A stretch of 64,000 nucleotides of DNA from Modicisalibacter tunisiensis (GCF_020148005.1 NZ_JAGXFD010000001.1:805541-869540); one strand, 5' to 3'. Positions 27,010 to 36,452 are shown, counted from the stretch's first letter. The notes: generated by a model from the sequence alone, not told the origin. Numbers and translations are program-made.

Positions 27010-27884
27010 CAGTACTGGACTCGACGTTCGACGAAACGGAACTGGATCAGCGTCAGCAGACCCACGAGGATCATCAGCAGCACCGACTGGGCGGCACTCG
27101 CCCCGAGGTCCTGGCCGATGAAGCCATCCTGGTAGACCTTGTAGACCAGGGTGGTGGTGGCACCGCCCGGGCCACCGCCGGTGACGGTGTCGATGGTGCC
27201 GAAGGTCTCGAAGAAGGCGTAGACGCTGTTCATCACCAGCAGGAAGAAGCTGGTCGGCGACAGCAGCGGAAAGGTCACCGTCCAGAAACGCCGCCAGGGG
27301 CCGGCGCCGTCGATGGCGGCCGCCTCCAGCAGGCTCTTGGGAATGGCCTGCAGCCCGGCCAGGAAGAACACGAAGTTGTAGCTCATCTGCTTCCAGATCG
27401 AGGCCAGGATCACCAGCAGCAGCGCCTGGCTGCCGTCGAGGTTGTGGTTCCAGTCGACGCCCAGCGCCTTGAGCGCGGCACTCACCAGTCCCAGGGTCGG
27501 ATCGAAGAGGAACAGCCACAGCACGCCGGCCACCGCCGGCGCCACGGCATAGGGCCAGATCAGCAGCGTCTTGTAGGCGTTGGCGCCCTTGAGGACGCGG
27601 TCGGCCTGCACCGCCAGCAGCAGGGCGATGGCCATGGCCCCCAGCGCCACCGACAGCGAGAAGACCACGGTGGTGCCCAGCGCCTGGTAGTAGTCGGGCT
27701 CCTGCAGCACGGCCACGAAGTTGGCCAGCCCGGCGAACTGCCGCGACAGGCCGAAGGCGTCCTCGACGTAGAAGGCCTGCTCGACCGCCTGCAGCGCCGG
27801 CCAGAAGAAGAACACCCCGACGATGATCAGCTGCGGCGCCATCAGCAGCCAGGGGGTGAAGCGATAACGTTGAAAGTGGGTCAT
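27009..27884 (-). CDS. ugpA: sn-glycerol-3-phosphate ABC transporter permease UgpA
   Basis: A 291-aa permease with six membrane helices, an N-terminal segment beginning [20 protein letters not shown] and the EAA loop [20 protein letters not shown] near residue 195. It heterodimerises with UgpE. It follows ugpB after a 67-base gap filled by a strong hairpin. Confidence 0.92.
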   Translation of the reverse strand: MTHFQRYRFTPWLLMAPQLIIVGVFFFWPALQAVEQAFYVEDAFGLSRQFAGLANFVAVLQEPDYYQALGTTVVFSLSVALGAMAIALLLAVQADRVLKGANAYKTLLIWPYAVAPAVAGVLWLFLFDPTLGLVSAALKALGVDWNHNLDGSQALLLVILASIWKQMSYNFVFFLAGLQAIPKSLLEAAAIDGAGPWRRFWTVTFPLLSPTSFFLLVMNSVYAFFETFGTIDTVTGGGPGGATTTLVYKVYQDGFIGQDLGASAAQSVLLMILVGLLTLIQFRFVERRVQY

Positions 27885-27905
27885 TCAGGGTCTCCGCAAC
27901 GCACG

Positions 27906-27938
27906 CCGGCCCGCCACCGGCTCACGGTGGCGGGCCGG
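27906..27938. promoter_or_regulatory. strong intercistronic hairpin between ugpB and ugpA
   Basis: Thirteen-base arms CCGGCCCGCCACC (27906-27918) and GGTGGCGGGCCGG (27926-27938) pair perfectly around a 7-base loop in the ugpB-ugpA gap, 13 bases after the ugpB stop. There is no U-run. It probably stabilises the ugpB message or attenuates readthrough into the permease genes, parallel to the dctP-dctQ hairpin. Confidence 0.68.
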
Positions 27939-27951
27939 ACCTGCCGGGCAA

Positions 27952-29298
27952 TCAGCTGTTGGCGCGCTGGAACTTGGCCAGCAGTGCATTGCCCTTCTCG
28001 GCGGCCTCGTCGAGCCCGGCCTGGGCACTGACGTCGCCGGAGAAGATCTTCTCCAGGGCCTCGTTGATCACGTCACGGATCTGCACCATGTTGCCCAGCC
28101 GCAGCCCCTTGGAGTTCTCGGTGGGCGCGGAGCCGGTCATCTGCTTGATCGCCACGTCGGTGCCCGGGTTCTTGTCATAGAACCCCTGCTCGCGGGTCAG
28201 GTCGGCGGCCGCGGTGGTGATCGGCAGGTAGCCGGTGAACTGGTGCCAGTCGGCCTGCACCTCGGGCGAGGAGAGGTACTTGAAGAACGCCGCGACGCCT
28301 TCCTTCTGCGCCTTGCTGGCGCCGTTGAGCACCCACAGCGAGGCACCGCCGATGATGGTGTTGTTGGGCGTGTCGACGACGTCGGCATCGTAGGGCAGCG
28401 GCGCGACACCGAAGTTGAAGTCGGCGTTGTCACGCACCCCGGCGTAGGAGGCCGAGGAACCCATCATCATCGCGCACTCGCCGGAGTAGAACTTGGGCGC
28501 CGCCTGGTCCTTGCGACCGCCGTAGACGAAGCGCCCGTCCTTCTGCCACTGGTTCAGGCGCTGGATATGATCGACCGCCGCGGTCTTGTTGAACTGCAGG
28601 CGGGCATCCAGCCCCTTGAAGCCGTTGGCCTCGCTGGCGAAGGGAATGTCGTTGCGCGCCGAGTAGTTCTCGAGCATCACCCACGACGGCCAGGTGGTGG
28701 TCAGGCCGCACTCCGCGGCGCCGGAATCGACCACCTTCTCGAGCGCCTTGCCGAGCCCCTGCCAGGTGGTCGGCACCTCGTCGACGCCGGCCTTGTCGAG
28801 GATGTCGCGGTTGACGTAGGTCACCGGCGTGGAGGAGTTGAACGGCAGCGAGAGCATCTTGCCGTCGGTGGTGGTGTAGTAACCGGCGACCGCCGGCAGG
28901 TAGGCGTTCGGATCGAAGTCGACGTCGGCGTCCGCCATCAGCTGGTAGACCGGCACGATGGCGCCCTTGGCGTGCATCATGGTCGCGGTGCCGACCTCGT
29001 AGATCTGCACGATCTGCGGTGCCTTGCCGGCACGGAAGGCGGCGATCGCCGAGGTCATGGTCTCGGTGTAGTTGCCCTTGAACACCGGCTTGACCACGTA
29101 CTCGTCCTGGCTGGCGTTGAAGTCGTCGGCGATCTCGTTGACCTTCTCGCCGAGCCCGCCGCCCATGGCGTGCCACCATTCGATCTGTGTTTCGGCCTGA
29201 GCCGAGCCCAGGCTCAAGAGTGTCGCGGCCAGGGTACCGGCCAGCCCCAGGGCGGGGCGGCGCCACGCGAGGGAGGGAGTCAACGGTGAACGAGACAT
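27952..29298 (-). CDS. ugpB: sn-glycerol-3-phosphate-binding periplasmic protein
   Basis: A 448-aa family-1 solute-binding protein. The signal peptide ends at GSAQA, and the mature protein begins ETQIEWWHAMGGGLGEKVNE. The conserved IVQIYEVGTATMMHAKGAI and SSTPVTYVNRDILDKAG segments are typical of UgpB. It binds glycerol-3-phosphate or glycerophosphocholine in the periplasm. The start at 29298 is chosen for AGGAGC upstream and the signal peptide; a 12-codon extension is possible. It heads ugpBAECQ. Confidence 0.92.
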   Translation of the reverse strand: MSRSPLTPSLAWRRPALGLAGTLAATLLSLGSAQAETQIEWWHAMGGGLGEKVNEIADDFNASQDEYVVKPVFKGNYTETMTSAIAAFRAGKAPQIVQIYEVGTATMMHAKGAIVPVYQLMADADVDFDPNAYLPAVAGYYTTTDGKMLSLPFNSSTPVTYVNRDILDKAGVDEVPTTWQGLGKALEKVVDSGAAECGLTTTWPSWVMLENYSARNDIPFASEANGFKGLDARLQFNKTAAVDHIQRLNQWQKDGRFVYGGRKDQAAPKFYSGECAMMMGSSASYAGVRDNADFNFGVAPLPYDADVVDTPNNTIIGGASLWVLNGASKAQKEGVAAFFKYLSSPEVQADWHQFTGYLPITTAAADLTREQGFYDKNPGTDVAIKQMTGSAPTENSKGLRLGNMVQIRDVINEALEKIFSGDVSAQAGLDEAAEKGNALLAKFQRANS

Positions 29299-29357
29299 GC
29301 AAGGCTCCTGTACAAGATTGGGGTCGTCGGACACGGAACTACCCGTACCGCGACTCG

Positions 29358-29407
29358 CTGATCGAACGATCAGGTATTGTTATCGGGTCCGTCGTTCGAA
29401 AGACGAC
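29358..29407. promoter_or_regulatory. two inverted repeats upstream of ugpB
   Basis: CTGATCGAACGATCAG (29358-29373) has 7-base arms round AA, and GTCGT (29391-29395) faces ACGAC (29403-29407). Both lie 60-110 bases upstream of ugpB in the 309-base gap to hmgA. They could be operators for an unlinked regulator. A classical Pho box (CTGTCAT-like direct repeats) was looked for and not seen. Confidence 0.35.
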
Positions 29408-29513
29408 AGCGATCTTAAAGGTGGCCGCGTTTCAGAATCCTGACCATTAGATGTTCGTTTGATGACACCTCGCCGCCTGAAATTTTCGGTTGCGCGCCTT
29501 GCACACGAAGCCC

Positions 29514-29563
29514 TTGACCGCGACCGCCGCTTCTCTCTACGATTTAGTTTCAAATGAAACTAA
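29514..29563 (+). promoter_or_regulatory. hmgA promoter with overlapping palindromic operator
   Basis: TTGACC (29514-29519), an 18-base spacer and TACGAT (29538-29543) form a promoter. Directly after the -10 is TTAGTTTCAAATGAAACTAA (29544-29563), 9-base arms about a central AA, covering the expected transcription start. The size and symmetry suit a MarR-type repressor. No such regulator is adjacent. Confidence 0.65.
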
Positions 29564-29607
29564 CAACACCCACGGTCACGCCCGCGACCGGTCGAGAGAG
29601 GTCCACG

Positions 29608-30915
29608 ATGCGTCCTGCCCAGCCTTCCTATCAGAGCGGTTTCGCCAATCACCATGCCAGCGAGGCCCTGCCGGGCGCCCTCCCCGAGGGCCAGAATTCG
29701 CCGCAGCGCTGCCCCTATGGCCTGTATGCCGAGCAGCTCTCCGGCTCGGCCTTCACCGCACCGCGCCAGCGCAACCTGCGCAGCTGGCTGTATCGCATCC
29801 GCCCCTCGGTGGTGCAGAGCGCCTACCACCCGCTGGCCGACAGCGACTGGGTCACGGCGCCCTCGGCCGACGCCGCCGCCGACCCCAATCAGATGCGCTG
29901 GGACCCGCGGCCGCTGCCCGAGGGCGGCGTCGACTTCATCGACGGCCTGCTGACCCTGGCCGTCAACGGCGACGCGAGCGCCCAGCAGGGCTGCGGCGTG
30001 CATGTCTACGCCATCAACCGCAGCATGGAGCAGCGCTTCCTGTACGATGCCGACGGCGAGCTGCTGATCGTGCCCCAGCAGGGCGCCCTGCGGCTGCGCA
30101 CCGAACTCGGCGAGCTGCGCGTCGCTCCCGGCGAGATCGGCCTGATCCCGCGCGGCGTCAAGTTCCAGGTCCGCCTCGAGGACGATGCCGCGGCGCGCGG
30201 CTATGTCTGCGAGAACTACGGCGCGCCCTTCGAGCTGCCCGGCCTGGGGCCGATCGGTGCCAACGGTCTGGCCAATCCGCGCGACTTCCTGACCCCGGTG
30301 GCGGCCTACGAGGACATCGACGGCGACTTCGAGCTCGTCGCGCGGTTCGCGGGCCGGCTGTGGGCAAGCCGGCTTGCGCACTCGCCGCTCGACGTGGTGG
30401 CCTGGCACGGCAACTATGCGCCCTTCAAGTACGACCTGGCCCGCTTCAACACCATCAACACGGTCAGCTTCGACCATCCGGACCCGTCGATCTTCACCGT
30501 GCTGACCTCGCCCTCGGACACCCCGGGGACGGCCAACATCGACTTCGTGATCTTCCCGCCGCGCTGGATGGTCGCCGAGGACACCTTCCGCCCGCCCTAC
30601 TTCCATCGCAACCTGATGAGCGAGTTCATGGGCCTGGTCCACGGCGAGTACGACGCCAAGGCGGAAGGCTTCCTGCCCGGCGGGGCCAGCCTGCACAACG
30701 CCATGTCGCCCCACGGGCCGGACGCCGAGACCTTCGAGCAGGCCAGCCATGCCGAGCTCGCGCCGCAGTACCAGGGCAACACCCTGGCGTTCATGTTCGA
30801 AAGCCGCTACGTCTTCCGGACCACGTCCGCCGCGCGGCAGGCGCCGTTCCGCCAGGCCGACTACGTCGATGTCTGGGCGGGGCTGGCGTCGCACTTCACC
30901 CCGGAACACCGCTGA
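29608..30915 (+). CDS. hmgA: homogentisate 1,2-dioxygenase
   Basis: A 435-aa enzyme that opens the aromatic ring of homogentisate to maleylacetoacetate in tyrosine/phenylalanine degradation. It begins with the family pattern [19 protein letters not shown] (residues 8-26). The Fe(II) ligands lie in [21 protein letters not shown]-like sequence (His and Glu, near residues 330-345) and in [14 protein letters not shown]. The start at 29608 follows GAGAGG and matches the family N-terminus; the frame is open 18 codons further up through the operator. fahA follows after 34 bases. Confidence 0.95.
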   Translation: MRPAQPSYQSGFANHHASEALPGALPEGQNSPQRCPYGLYAEQLSGSAFTAPRQRNLRSWLYRIRPSVVQSAYHPLADSDWVTAPSADAAADPNQMRWDPRPLPEGGVDFIDGLLTLAVNGDASAQQGCGVHVYAINRSMEQRFLYDADGELLIVPQQGALRLRTELGELRVAPGEIGLIPRGVKFQVRLEDDAAARGYVCENYGAPFELPGLGPIGANGLANPRDFLTPVAAYEDIDGDFELVARFAGRLWASRLAHSPLDVVAWHGNYAPFKYDLARFNTINTVSFDHPDPSIFTVLTSPSDTPGTANIDFVIFPPRWMVAEDTFRPPYFHRNLMSEFMGLVHGEYDAKAEGFLPGGASLHNAMSPHGPDAETFEQASHAELAPQYQGNTLAFMFESRYVFRTTSAARQAPFRQADYVDVWAGLASHFTPEHR

Positions 30916-30949
30916 TTGCACATTCCCGACGACAACCAAGGATCGATCC

Positions 30950-31969
30950 ATGAAACTCGCTTCTCTCAAGCACGGCCGTGACGGCCAACTGGTGGTGGTC
31001 TCCCGCGACCTGACGCGCGCCGTGCGCGTGCCGCAGATCGCCGCCACCCTGCAGCAGGCCATCGAGGACTGGGACACCCTGGCCCCGCGGCTCGAGGCCG
31101 TCTATGCCGAGCTCAACGCCGGCCGAGCCGACGAGGCCTTCGACCTGGACATGAGCGCGCTGCATTCGCCGCTGCCGCGCAGCTACCACTGGGCCGATGG
31201 CTCGGCGTACCTCAATCACGTCCAGCTGGTGCGCCAGGCGCGTGGCGCCGAGATGCCCGAGACCTTCTGGACCGACCCGCTGATGTACCAGGGCGGCGGC
31301 GACAGTTTCCTGGCGCCCACCGAGGACATCGAGGCGGTCAGCGAGGAGCACGGCATCGACCTGGAAGGCGAGATCGCGGTGATCACCGACGACGTGCCCA
31401 TGGCGGTGACGCCGGAACAGGCCGCCGGGCACATCAAGCTGATCATGCTGGTCAACGACGTCAGCCTGCGCGGCCTGATCCCCGGCGAGCTGGCCAAGGG
31501 CTTCGGCTTCTTCCAGGCCAAGCCGGCGTCGAGCTTCTCGCCGATCGCCGTGACCCCCGACGAGCTGGGGGACGCCTGGCGCGACGGCCGGGTCCATCGG
31601 CCGCTGACCGTGCACCTCAACGGCGAGACGTTCGGCGAGCCCGAGGCCGGACCGGACATGATCTTCAACTTTCCCCAGCTCGTCGCCCACGCCGCGCGGA
31701 CCCGCCGTCTCGAGGCCGGCGCGATCATCGGCTCGGGCACCGTCTCCAACCCCGGCAAGGACGGCGGCCCCGGCAAGCCGATCGCCGAGGGCGGCGTCGG
31801 CTACAGCTGCCTGGCCGAGGTGCGCATGGTCGAGAAAATCCTCCACGGCGAGATGAAGACCCCTTTCCTGCGCTTCGGCGACCGGGTACGCATCGAGATG
31901 TTCGACCGCGAGGGCAACAGCCTCTTCGGCGCCATCGACCAGAAGGTCGTGCCCTACTCGGCGGCGTGA
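30950..31969 (+). CDS. fahA: fumarylacetoacetate hydrolase
   Basis: A 339-aa FAA-hydrolase-family protein of the bacterial, roughly 330-aa type. It has the metal-binding EGEIAVITDDVP (acidic ligands near residue 142), SFFSPI-type loop ASSFSPIAVTPDELG, and GSGTVSNPGKDGG. It hydrolyses fumarylacetoacetate to fumarate and acetoacetate, the last step after HmgA. The maleylacetoacetate isomerase gene (maiA) that normally sits between these steps is not in the window. Confidence 0.9.
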   Translation: MKLASLKHGRDGQLVVVSRDLTRAVRVPQIAATLQQAIEDWDTLAPRLEAVYAELNAGRADEAFDLDMSALHSPLPRSYHWADGSAYLNHVQLVRQARGAEMPETFWTDPLMYQGGGDSFLAPTEDIEAVSEEHGIDLEGEIAVITDDVPMAVTPEQAAGHIKLIMLVNDVSLRGLIPGELAKGFGFFQAKPASSFSPIAVTPDELGDAWRDGRVHRPLTVHLNGETFGEPEAGPDMIFNFPQLVAHAARTRRLEAGAIIGSGTVSNPGKDGGPGKPIAEGGVGYSCLAEVRMVEKILHGEMKTPFLRFGDRVRIEMFDREGNSLFGAIDQKVVPYSAA

Positions 31970-31992
31970 CGCGCTAGCCTCCCAGCTCCGCA

Positions 31993-32027
31993 CGCGGCCG
32001 CCGTCGATACGGTGGCCGCGCCTCTTT
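31993..32027 (+). terminator. terminator hairpin after fahA
   Basis: CGCGGCCGCC (31993-32002) pairs with GGTGGCCGCG (32011-32020), with one G-T pair and an 8-base loop, followed by a pyrimidine-rich CCTCTTT. It lies 24 bases after the hmgA-fahA operon. Confidence 0.6.
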
Positions 32028-32160
32028 GCACCATTCAGCGATAATGTCGCGCCGGTTCGGATCGACGCCGCCATCCCCGGGCTAGTGCAGATAGCTCTCC
32101 TCTCCAGCCGGCCCCTGCGCCCTCGTCAAAGCCCACTGCGATTACTTTGGTCGCCATCCC

Positions 32161-32195
32161 TTGCGCCTATCCATCATGTCTGTAATTCTCGACAT
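32161..32195 (+). promoter_or_regulatory. arsR promoter and ArsR-type operator, probably leaderless start
   Basis: TTGCGC (32161-32166), a 16-base spacer and TAATTC (32183-32188) place the transcription start at or next to the arsR ATG at 32196, and no Shine-Dalgarno is visible. ATGTC (32176-32180) and GACAT (32191-32195), ten bases apart, form an inverted repeat astride the -10, the usual geometry for ArsR autorepression. Confidence 0.55.
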
Positions 32196-32540
32196 ATGGA
32201 CGATACAAACCTCATCGAGACCTTCACGGCGCTCTCCCAGCCCACCCGGCTGGCGGCCTTCCGACTGCTGGTCCGCCACGAACCGGACGGCCTGCCCGCC
32301 GGCGAGATCGCCCGGCGCCTGGACGTGCCCCACAACACCCTGTCCACCCACCTGGGCGTGCTGTCACGCGCCGGCCTGGTGATCGCGCAGCGCCGCAGCC
32401 GATCGATCGTCTACCGCGCCGACCTGGCCGCGATGCGCGACACGCTCGGCTTCCTGGTCAACGACTGCTGCGCCGGCCGCCCCGAGCTGTGCGAGGCCCT
32501 GCAACCCGCCTGCCCCACCGATACGGAGACCCCGTCATGA
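32196..32540 (+). CDS. arsR: ArsR-family arsenic-responsive repressor
   Basis: A 114-aa winged-helix repressor with the recognition helix in EIARRLDVPHNTLSTHLGVL (about residues 37-56) and wing in LVIAQRRSRSIVYR. It lacks the ELCVCDL metal motif in the DNA-binding helix. Instead it has Cys91, Cys92 and Cys99 near the C-terminus (NDCCAGRPELC), like the C-terminal three-Cys As(III) site of the Acidithiobacillus-type ArsR. As(III) binding would release it from the operator at its own promoter. The stop overlaps the arsC start (ATGA). Confidence 0.88.
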   Translation: MDDTNLIETFTALSQPTRLAAFRLLVRHEPDGLPAGEIARRLDVPHNTLSTHLGVLSRAGLVIAQRRSRSIVYRADLAAMRDTLGFLVNDCCAGRPELCEALQPACPTDTETPS

Positions 32541-32947
32541 TCAGCGTGATCTACCACAACCCGGACTGCGGCACGTCGCGCAATACGCTGGCGATGATGC
32601 GCCAGTCCGGCGAGGAGCCCCATGTCATCGAGTACCTGAAGACGCCACCTTCGCGGGCGAAGTTGCGTGAGCTGCTCGCGGCGATGGGCATGGCCCCGCG
32701 GGAACTGCTGCGCCGCAAGGGCACGCCCTACGCCGAACTGGGTCTGGATGACCCGGCGCTGACCGACGAGCAGCTGATCGACGCCATGCTGGCGCACCCC
32801 CTCCTGATCAACCGCCCCATCGTGGTGACGGAAAAGGGAACCCGCCTGTGCCGGCCGTCGGAAACGGTCCTCGAGCTGCTGCCCGGCCCCGTGGCGACTT
32901 TCACCAAGGAGGATGGGGAGGTCGTGCGCCATTCTCCCGCCTCCTGA
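32537..32947 (+). CDS. arsC: arsenate reductase, glutaredoxin-dependent
   Basis: A 136-aa ArsC of the glutaredoxin-linked type. The catalytic Cys11 lies in [12 protein letters not shown] and the arsenate-binding Arg in [18 protein letters not shown]. It reduces As(V) to As(III), the form exported by ArsB. It is translationally coupled to arsR and lies 16 bases before arsB. Confidence 0.93.
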   Translation: MISVIYHNPDCGTSRNTLAMMRQSGEEPHVIEYLKTPPSRAKLRELLAAMGMAPRELLRRKGTPYAELGLDDPALTDEQLIDAMLAHPLLINRPIVVTEKGTRLCRPSETVLELLPGPVATFTKEDGEVVRHSPAS

Positions 32948-32963
32948 GACCCCGGAGATACGC

Positions 32964-34274
32964 ATGCTGGCTTTCGCCATCTTTCTGATCACGCTGGTGC
33001 TGGTCATCTGGCAGCCCCGCGGGCTGGGCATCGGCTGGAGCGCGCTGGGCGGCGCCGCGCTGGCGCTGGCCACCGGGGTCGTCGGCTGGGGCGACGTGGG
33101 TGTCGTCTGGCACATCGTCTGGGATGCCACCTTCACCTTCGTGGCGCTGATCATCATCTCGCTGATCCTCGACGAGGCCGGGTTCTTCGCCTGGGCGGCG
33201 CTGCACATCGCCCGCTGGGGCGACGGCCGGGGGCGCCGGCTGTTTCCGCTGATCGTGGTGCTGGGGGCGCTGATCTCGGCGGTGTTCGCCAACGACGGCA
33301 CGGCGCTGCTGCTGACGCCGATCGTCGTCGCCATCCTGGCGCGGCTCGAGTTCAGCACCGGCGCCGCGCTGGCCTTCATCATCGCCACCGGCTTCGTCGC
33401 CGACTCGACCAGCCTGCCGCTGGTCATCTCGAACCTGGTCAACATCGTCAGCGCCAACTTCTTCGACGTCGGCTTCACGCGCTACGCCCAGGTGATGGTG
33501 CCGGTCGACCTGGTCTCGCTGGCCGCCACGCTGCTGGTGCTGGGCTGGTACTTTCGCCGCGAGGTACCCCGGACCTATGACGTCGAGCGGCTCGAGCCCC
33601 CGGCCCGGGCGATCCGCGACCCGCAGGTCTTCCGCGCGGCCTTTCCGCTGCTGGCCGTGCTGCTGGTCGCGCTGTTTTTGACCACCCGCTGGCAGCTGCC
33701 GTTTTCCGTGATCATGGGCACGGCGGCCCTGGTGCTGATGGCCATCGCCGGGCGCTGGTTCACGCCGGGCCACGTCCACGTCATCTCTCTCGCCCGGGTG
33801 CTGCGCAACGCCCCCTGGCAGATCGTGCTGTTCTCGCTGGGCATGTACCTGGTGGTCTATGGGTTGGGCAACGCCTGGCTCACCGCCGGCGCATCGCGGG
33901 TGCTGGTCTGGCTGGGCGGCCAGGGCGATCTCGTCGCCACCGTGGGCACCGGCTTTCTCTCGGCGCTGCTCGCTTCGCTGATGAACAACATGCCCTCGAC
34001 CCTGGTGGGCGCGCTGGCCATCGACCAGGCCACGGTCTCGGACACCACCCGGGAGCTGATGGTCTATGCCAACGTCATCGGCAACGACCTGGGCCCCAAG
34101 TTCACCCCCATCGGCAGCCTGGCCACCCTGCTGTGGCTGCACGTGCTGGCCGGCAAGGGCTATCGTATCGGCTGGGGGCAGTACATGAAGGTGGGGCTGC
34201 TCATCACCCCGCCGGTACTGCTGGCCGCCCTGCTCGCGCTGGCGTTCTGGCTGCCCGCCGTCACGGCGCCCTGA
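32964..34274 (+). CDS. arsB: arsenite efflux transporter ArsB
   Basis: A 436-aa membrane protein with about 12 helices and the ArsB family segments [40 protein letters not shown] (near residue 151) and [14 protein letters not shown] (near 341). It exports As(III) in exchange for protons. The ATG at 32964 is preceded by CGGAGA. No arsA, arsD or arsH gene is linked. Confidence 0.93.
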   Translation: MLAFAIFLITLVLVIWQPRGLGIGWSALGGAALALATGVVGWGDVGVVWHIVWDATFTFVALIIISLILDEAGFFAWAALHIARWGDGRGRRLFPLIVVLGALISAVFANDGTALLLTPIVVAILARLEFSTGAALAFIIATGFVADSTSLPLVISNLVNIVSANFFDVGFTRYAQVMVPVDLVSLAATLLVLGWYFRREVPRTYDVERLEPPARAIRDPQVFRAAFPLLAVLLVALFLTTRWQLPFSVIMGTAALVLMAIAGRWFTPGHVHVISLARVLRNAPWQIVLFSLGMYLVVYGLGNAWLTAGASRVLVWLGGQGDLVATVGTGFLSALLASLMNNMPSTLVGALAIDQATVSDTTRELMVYANVIGNDLGPKFTPIGSLATLLWLHVLAGKGYRIGWGQYMKVGLLITPPVLLAALLALAFWLPAVTAP

Positions 34275-34285
34275 ACCGCCGCACC

Positions 34286-34308
34286 GGGCCGGACGCCGCG
34301 TCCGGCCC
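34286..34308 (+). terminator. hairpin after the ars operon
   Basis: GGGCCGGACG (34286-34295) pairs perfectly with CGTCCGGCCC (34299-34308) around a 3-base loop, 12 bases after arsB. The following sequence is only mildly T-rich. Confidence 0.55.
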
Positions 34309-34427
34309 GCCCTGTCATCGTTCTGTTACCTGTTTCTTACATACTCGGCGCCACCGTCCGGCGCCGGCTCGAGGCCGGCTTCCTTGAAACGGCCACCAGA
34401 GCCGCACCGACGCAGGGTAGGAACACC

Positions 34428-36077
34428 ATGAAAACGATGACGTTGCGCACCGGCATGATCGGCATGCTGCTGCTCTTCACGCTGCTGCTCATGCTGGTCG
34501 GCGGCGCCGGCTACGTCGCGCTGAGCCGCGCCAAGACCTCCTTCGACACCCTCGACCGCCTGAACGTCCATCAGATCGGCGCCGCCGAGCGCGCCTACGG
34601 CGCCCTGATGAGCACGCGCCTGCAGCTCGACACCTTCCAGACCCTCTACAACCGCCTCAAGGTCAAGCAGTCGCAGCAGGCCTGGGACAAGGCCGAGGCG
34701 GAACTCGCCCGGGCGAAGGCGGCGCTGACGCGTTTCGACGCCACCGCGGCGAGCGGCGACGAGAAGGCGCTGCTCGAGACCACCCAGCAGGCCTTCCAGG
34801 CGCTGATCGCCGAGGGCATCGAGCCGAGCTTCACCGCCCTCGACGCCTGGGACATGTCGGCCTACACCCAGGCCAAGCTGACGGCCAACCGGCTGACCGG
34901 CCAGCTCGACGACGCCCTGCAGCAGCTCGTCGCCCATGCCGGAAGCCAGGGCACCCGGGCGGCGGCGGAGATGACCCGCAGCGTGACCTGGATGCGTCTG
35001 GGCATGCCCGCCACACTGGGCCTGGCCCTGATGCTGGTCGGACTCAGCTACCTGATCACGCAGCGCCGGCTGTTTCGCCGCCTGAACCAGGCCCGGCAGC
35101 ACTTCGAGCGCATCGCCGACGGCGATCTGGCCACCCCGGTCGAGGCCGGGCGCGCCGACGAGATCGGCCGCCTGTTCGACGAGCTGGGCCGGATGCAGGC
35201 GGCGCTGCGCCAGATGGTCAACACGATGGCGACGAGCAGCGACGATGTCCGCGACAACGCCGGCGCCCTGGCCGAAACCAGCGACGCCCTCGCCATCCGG
35301 GCCGAGCGCCAGGCCGGCGCCGTTCATCAGACCACGGCCAGCATGCAGGCGCTGACCACCACGGTCACGAGCAACACCGACCATGCCGAGCAGGGGCTCG
35401 CGCTGTCCCGGCAGGCCGTGCAGGTGATCGACCAGGGCGGGCAGCAGACCCGCGAGGCGATCGCCGCGATGCACGAGGCCACGCAGCGCTCGGACCAGGC
35501 CTTCACGATCATCGCGATGATCGACGACATCGCCTTCCAGACCAACCTGCTGGCGCTCAACGCCTCGGTGGAAGCGGCGCGCGCCGGCGAGCGGGGCCGC
35601 GGCTTCGCGGTGGTGGCCGGCGAGGTACGCAACCTCGCCCAGCGCTGCGGCTCGGCGGCCGGCGACATCCGCCGCCTGATCGAGGATACCCACGCCTGCG
35701 TGGACCGGGGCACCCGACGCATCGAGACGGCGGGCACCACCATGGAGGAGGTCGAGAGCATGAGCCAGCGCATCACCTCGCGGCTCGAGGCGATCGCCCG
35801 CGGCTCGCGGGAGCAGAGCCACGGCATCAGCGAGATTCACCAGGCGATCACCGATATCGACGAGACCACGCGGAGCAACGCCGATCTCGCCCGGCACGCC
35901 GTCTCCGCCGCCCGCACGCTGTATCGGCAGTCCGAACGGCTCGACGACTACGTGTCGCGGTTCACCACGGTACAAGCCGCCGAGGACGGGGAAGACGCCT
36001 CGCCCGTGCCGGGGGATGACCGCTCCGCCGGCACGCTCGCCGTCACCGACGAGCGCGACACCGCCTGCGCGGCATAG
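34428..36077 (+). CDS. methyl-accepting chemotaxis protein
   Basis: A 549-aa chemoreceptor. A first membrane helix (about residues 9-31) is followed by a helical periplasmic sensor of about 155 residues, a second helix (about 190-210), HAMP (RRLFRRLNQARQHFERIADGD region), a cytoplasmic coiled coil, and the hairpin tip DDIAFQTNLLALNASVEAAR then GRGFAVVAGEVRNLAQR, which binds CheA/CheW. The sensor resembles four-helix-bundle domains; the ligand is unknown. There is no C-terminal CheR-tethering pentapeptide (the end is DTACAA). A strong terminator follows. Confidence 0.92.
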   Translation: MKTMTLRTGMIGMLLLFTLLLMLVGGAGYVALSRAKTSFDTLDRLNVHQIGAAERAYGALMSTRLQLDTFQTLYNRLKVKQSQQAWDKAEAELARAKAALTRFDATAASGDEKALLETTQQAFQALIAEGIEPSFTALDAWDMSAYTQAKLTANRLTGQLDDALQQLVAHAGSQGTRAAAEMTRSVTWMRLGMPATLGLALMLVGLSYLITQRRLFRRLNQARQHFERIADGDLATPVEAGRADEIGRLFDELGRMQAALRQMVNTMATSSDDVRDNAGALAETSDALAIRAERQAGAVHQTTASMQALTTTVTSNTDHAEQGLALSRQAVQVIDQGGQQTREAIAAMHEATQRSDQAFTIIAMIDDIAFQTNLLALNASVEAARAGERGRGFAVVAGEVRNLAQRCGSAAGDIRRLIEDTHACVDRGTRRIETAGTTMEEVESMSQRITSRLEAIARGSREQSHGISEIHQAITDIDETTRSNADLARHAVSAARTLYRQSERLDDYVSRFTTVQAAEDGEDASPVPGDDRSAGTLAVTDERDTACAA

Positions 36078-36093
36078 GCGGCAACCACGCACG

Positions 36094-36129
36094 AAAAGGG
36101 GCCTGCGATTGCTCGCAGGCCCCTTTTGT
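36094..36129 (+). terminator. strong rho-independent terminator after the chemoreceptor
   Basis: A 15-bp perfect stem (36094-36108 with 36113-36127, arms beginning AAAAGGGGCCTGCGA) has a 4-base loop and ends in TTTT. It lies between the chemoreceptor and the island's left boundary and would have been the original 3' neighbour of the tRNA-Arg gene. Confidence 0.92.
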
Positions 36130-36132
36130 ATC

Positions 36133-36157
36133 TGGCCCGCCCTATAGGATTCGAACC
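36133..36157. repeat. attL, duplicated 3' end of tRNA-Arg
   Basis: The 25-bp segment starting TGGCCCGCCCTATAGG is identical to 52058-52082, the minus-strand 3' part (CCA, acceptor strand, most of the T arm) of the intact tRNA. The flanking bases differ on both sides. No tRNA body accompanies it, so this is an attachment-site copy, not a gene. Confidence 0.9.
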
Positions 36158-36179
36158 ACTTCTTCGCGGGACCATACAC

Positions 36180-36452
36180 CTAGCCATGCTCCCTGATGTA
36201 CTCGCGCAGCGCTTGGTCGATCCGGCGTTGCCAGCCCGGCCCCTGAGCCTTGAAATGATCCACCACATCAGGCGACAGCCGCATGGTCGTCTTCACCTTG
36301 GTCGGGGCCTGTTGTGGGCCACGCTGACCCTGTTGCCGGATGGTGCGCTGGAGATCGGCGGGCAGCACGTCAGACATGGGACGCATCTGCTTAACGTCCT
36401 GGTCGGTCAGCTCCCTGACTTCGCCTTCCTTATCCGTCAGTCGCTTGCTCAT
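36180..36452 (-). CDS. brnA: BrnA-type antitoxin
   Basis: A 90-aa protein ending in the BrnA domain: KTTMRLSPDVVDHFKAQGPG then WQRRIDQALREYIREHG, a ribbon-helix-helix DNA-binding fold. The N-terminal half is the flexible toxin-neutralising part. It binds BrnT and represses the shared promoter. Its start overlaps the toxin gene by 23 bases. The stop lies 22 bases inside attL, so the module sits at the island edge. Confidence 0.85.
   Translation of the reverse strand: MSKRLTDKEGEVRELTDQDVKQMRPMSDVLPADLQRTIRQQGQRGPQQAPTKVKTTMRLSPDVVDHFKAQGPGWQRRIDQALREYIREHG

Noticed and set aside
36131-36160. A second tRNA-Arg or tRNA pseudogene
   Set aside because: Only the last 25 bases of the tRNA are present and both sides are unrelated, so it is an attachment-site copy.
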